DNA of 6,602 bases from an uncultured Eubacteriales bacterium (GTDB lineage Bacteria; Bacillota; Clostridia; Christensenellales; DTU072). The position numbers were made by a program, and so were the translations under genes. The notes beneath the pieces were generated by a model. It searched no databases. It was not told the DNA's origin and saw only the letters and a program-made list of their open reading frames with translations. Each line of letters begins with the position of its first letter. The stretch's first letter is position 1. Below are positions 6,570 through 6,602 of this stretch, one piece after another. Where the stretch lies: contig CACXDF010000256.1 in the NCBI GenBank assembly GCA_902766325.1, forward strand, positions 1-6,602, read 5' to 3'.

Positions 6570-6602
6570 CCCCATCTTTCCAAAAACCTTTGAATCATAA
6601 TC

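Noticed and set aside
1..6602. CRISPR arrays, tRNA or rRNA genes, insertion sequences, riboswitches
   Set aside because: I saw no direct repeat series, tRNA-like cloverleaf, transposase or long structured leader; almost all of the window is coding.

Overview
The window carries most of one operon for a bacterial V-type (A/V-type, Ntp-class) rotary ATPase. All genes are on the + strand and tightly packed. The order is I (3' end only) - K - E - C - F(NtpG) - A - B - D. This is close to the Enterococcus hirae ntp order (FIKECGABHDJ) without the small H and J genes, and it resembles the sets found in many Clostridia. GC content looks close to half, Shine-Dalgarno sequences are strong and AGGAGG-like, and the proteins look like Bacillota orthologues. 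I infer an anaerobic Bacillota/Clostridia lineage, possibly an uncultured gut organism. Genus cannot be read from the sequence.

Layout: 2-265 is the C-terminus of membrane subunit I. 299-802 is the ion-binding rotor-ring subunit K. 825-1403 is peripheral-stalk subunit E. 1404-2375 is the rotor adaptor, subunit C. 2368-2688 is central-stalk subunit F (NtpG). 2724-4487 is catalytic subunit A. 4498-5874 is non-catalytic subunit B. 5878-6504 is central-stalk subunit D. The remaining bases, 6505-6602, hold a T tract and a long imperfect hairpin at 6523-6569, the probable end of the operon. Gaps between genes run from an 8-base overlap (C/F) to 35 bases (F/A), so one polycistronic transcript with translational coupling is likely. 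No promoter is visible; it should lie upstream of the window, before ntpI or before a preceding peripheral-stalk gene.

The products form one machine. A3B3 is the catalytic head, and D and F form the shaft. C links the shaft to the K ring, I is the membrane stator, and E with a partner not encoded here is the peripheral stalk. The ion-binding residues of K match the Na+-binding set known from E. hirae NtpK, so the enzyme is probably Na+-coupled. The direction, pump or synthase, cannot be read from the sequence.

I found no previously undescribed system. All genes are intact, recognisable family members. The points worth a second look are small: the Na+ ligand set, an unusually long region between the two halves of K, a hairpin that places the ntpK ribosome binding site in its loop, an atypical residue pair in A, and a terminator-like hairpin that may be a dispersed repeat.
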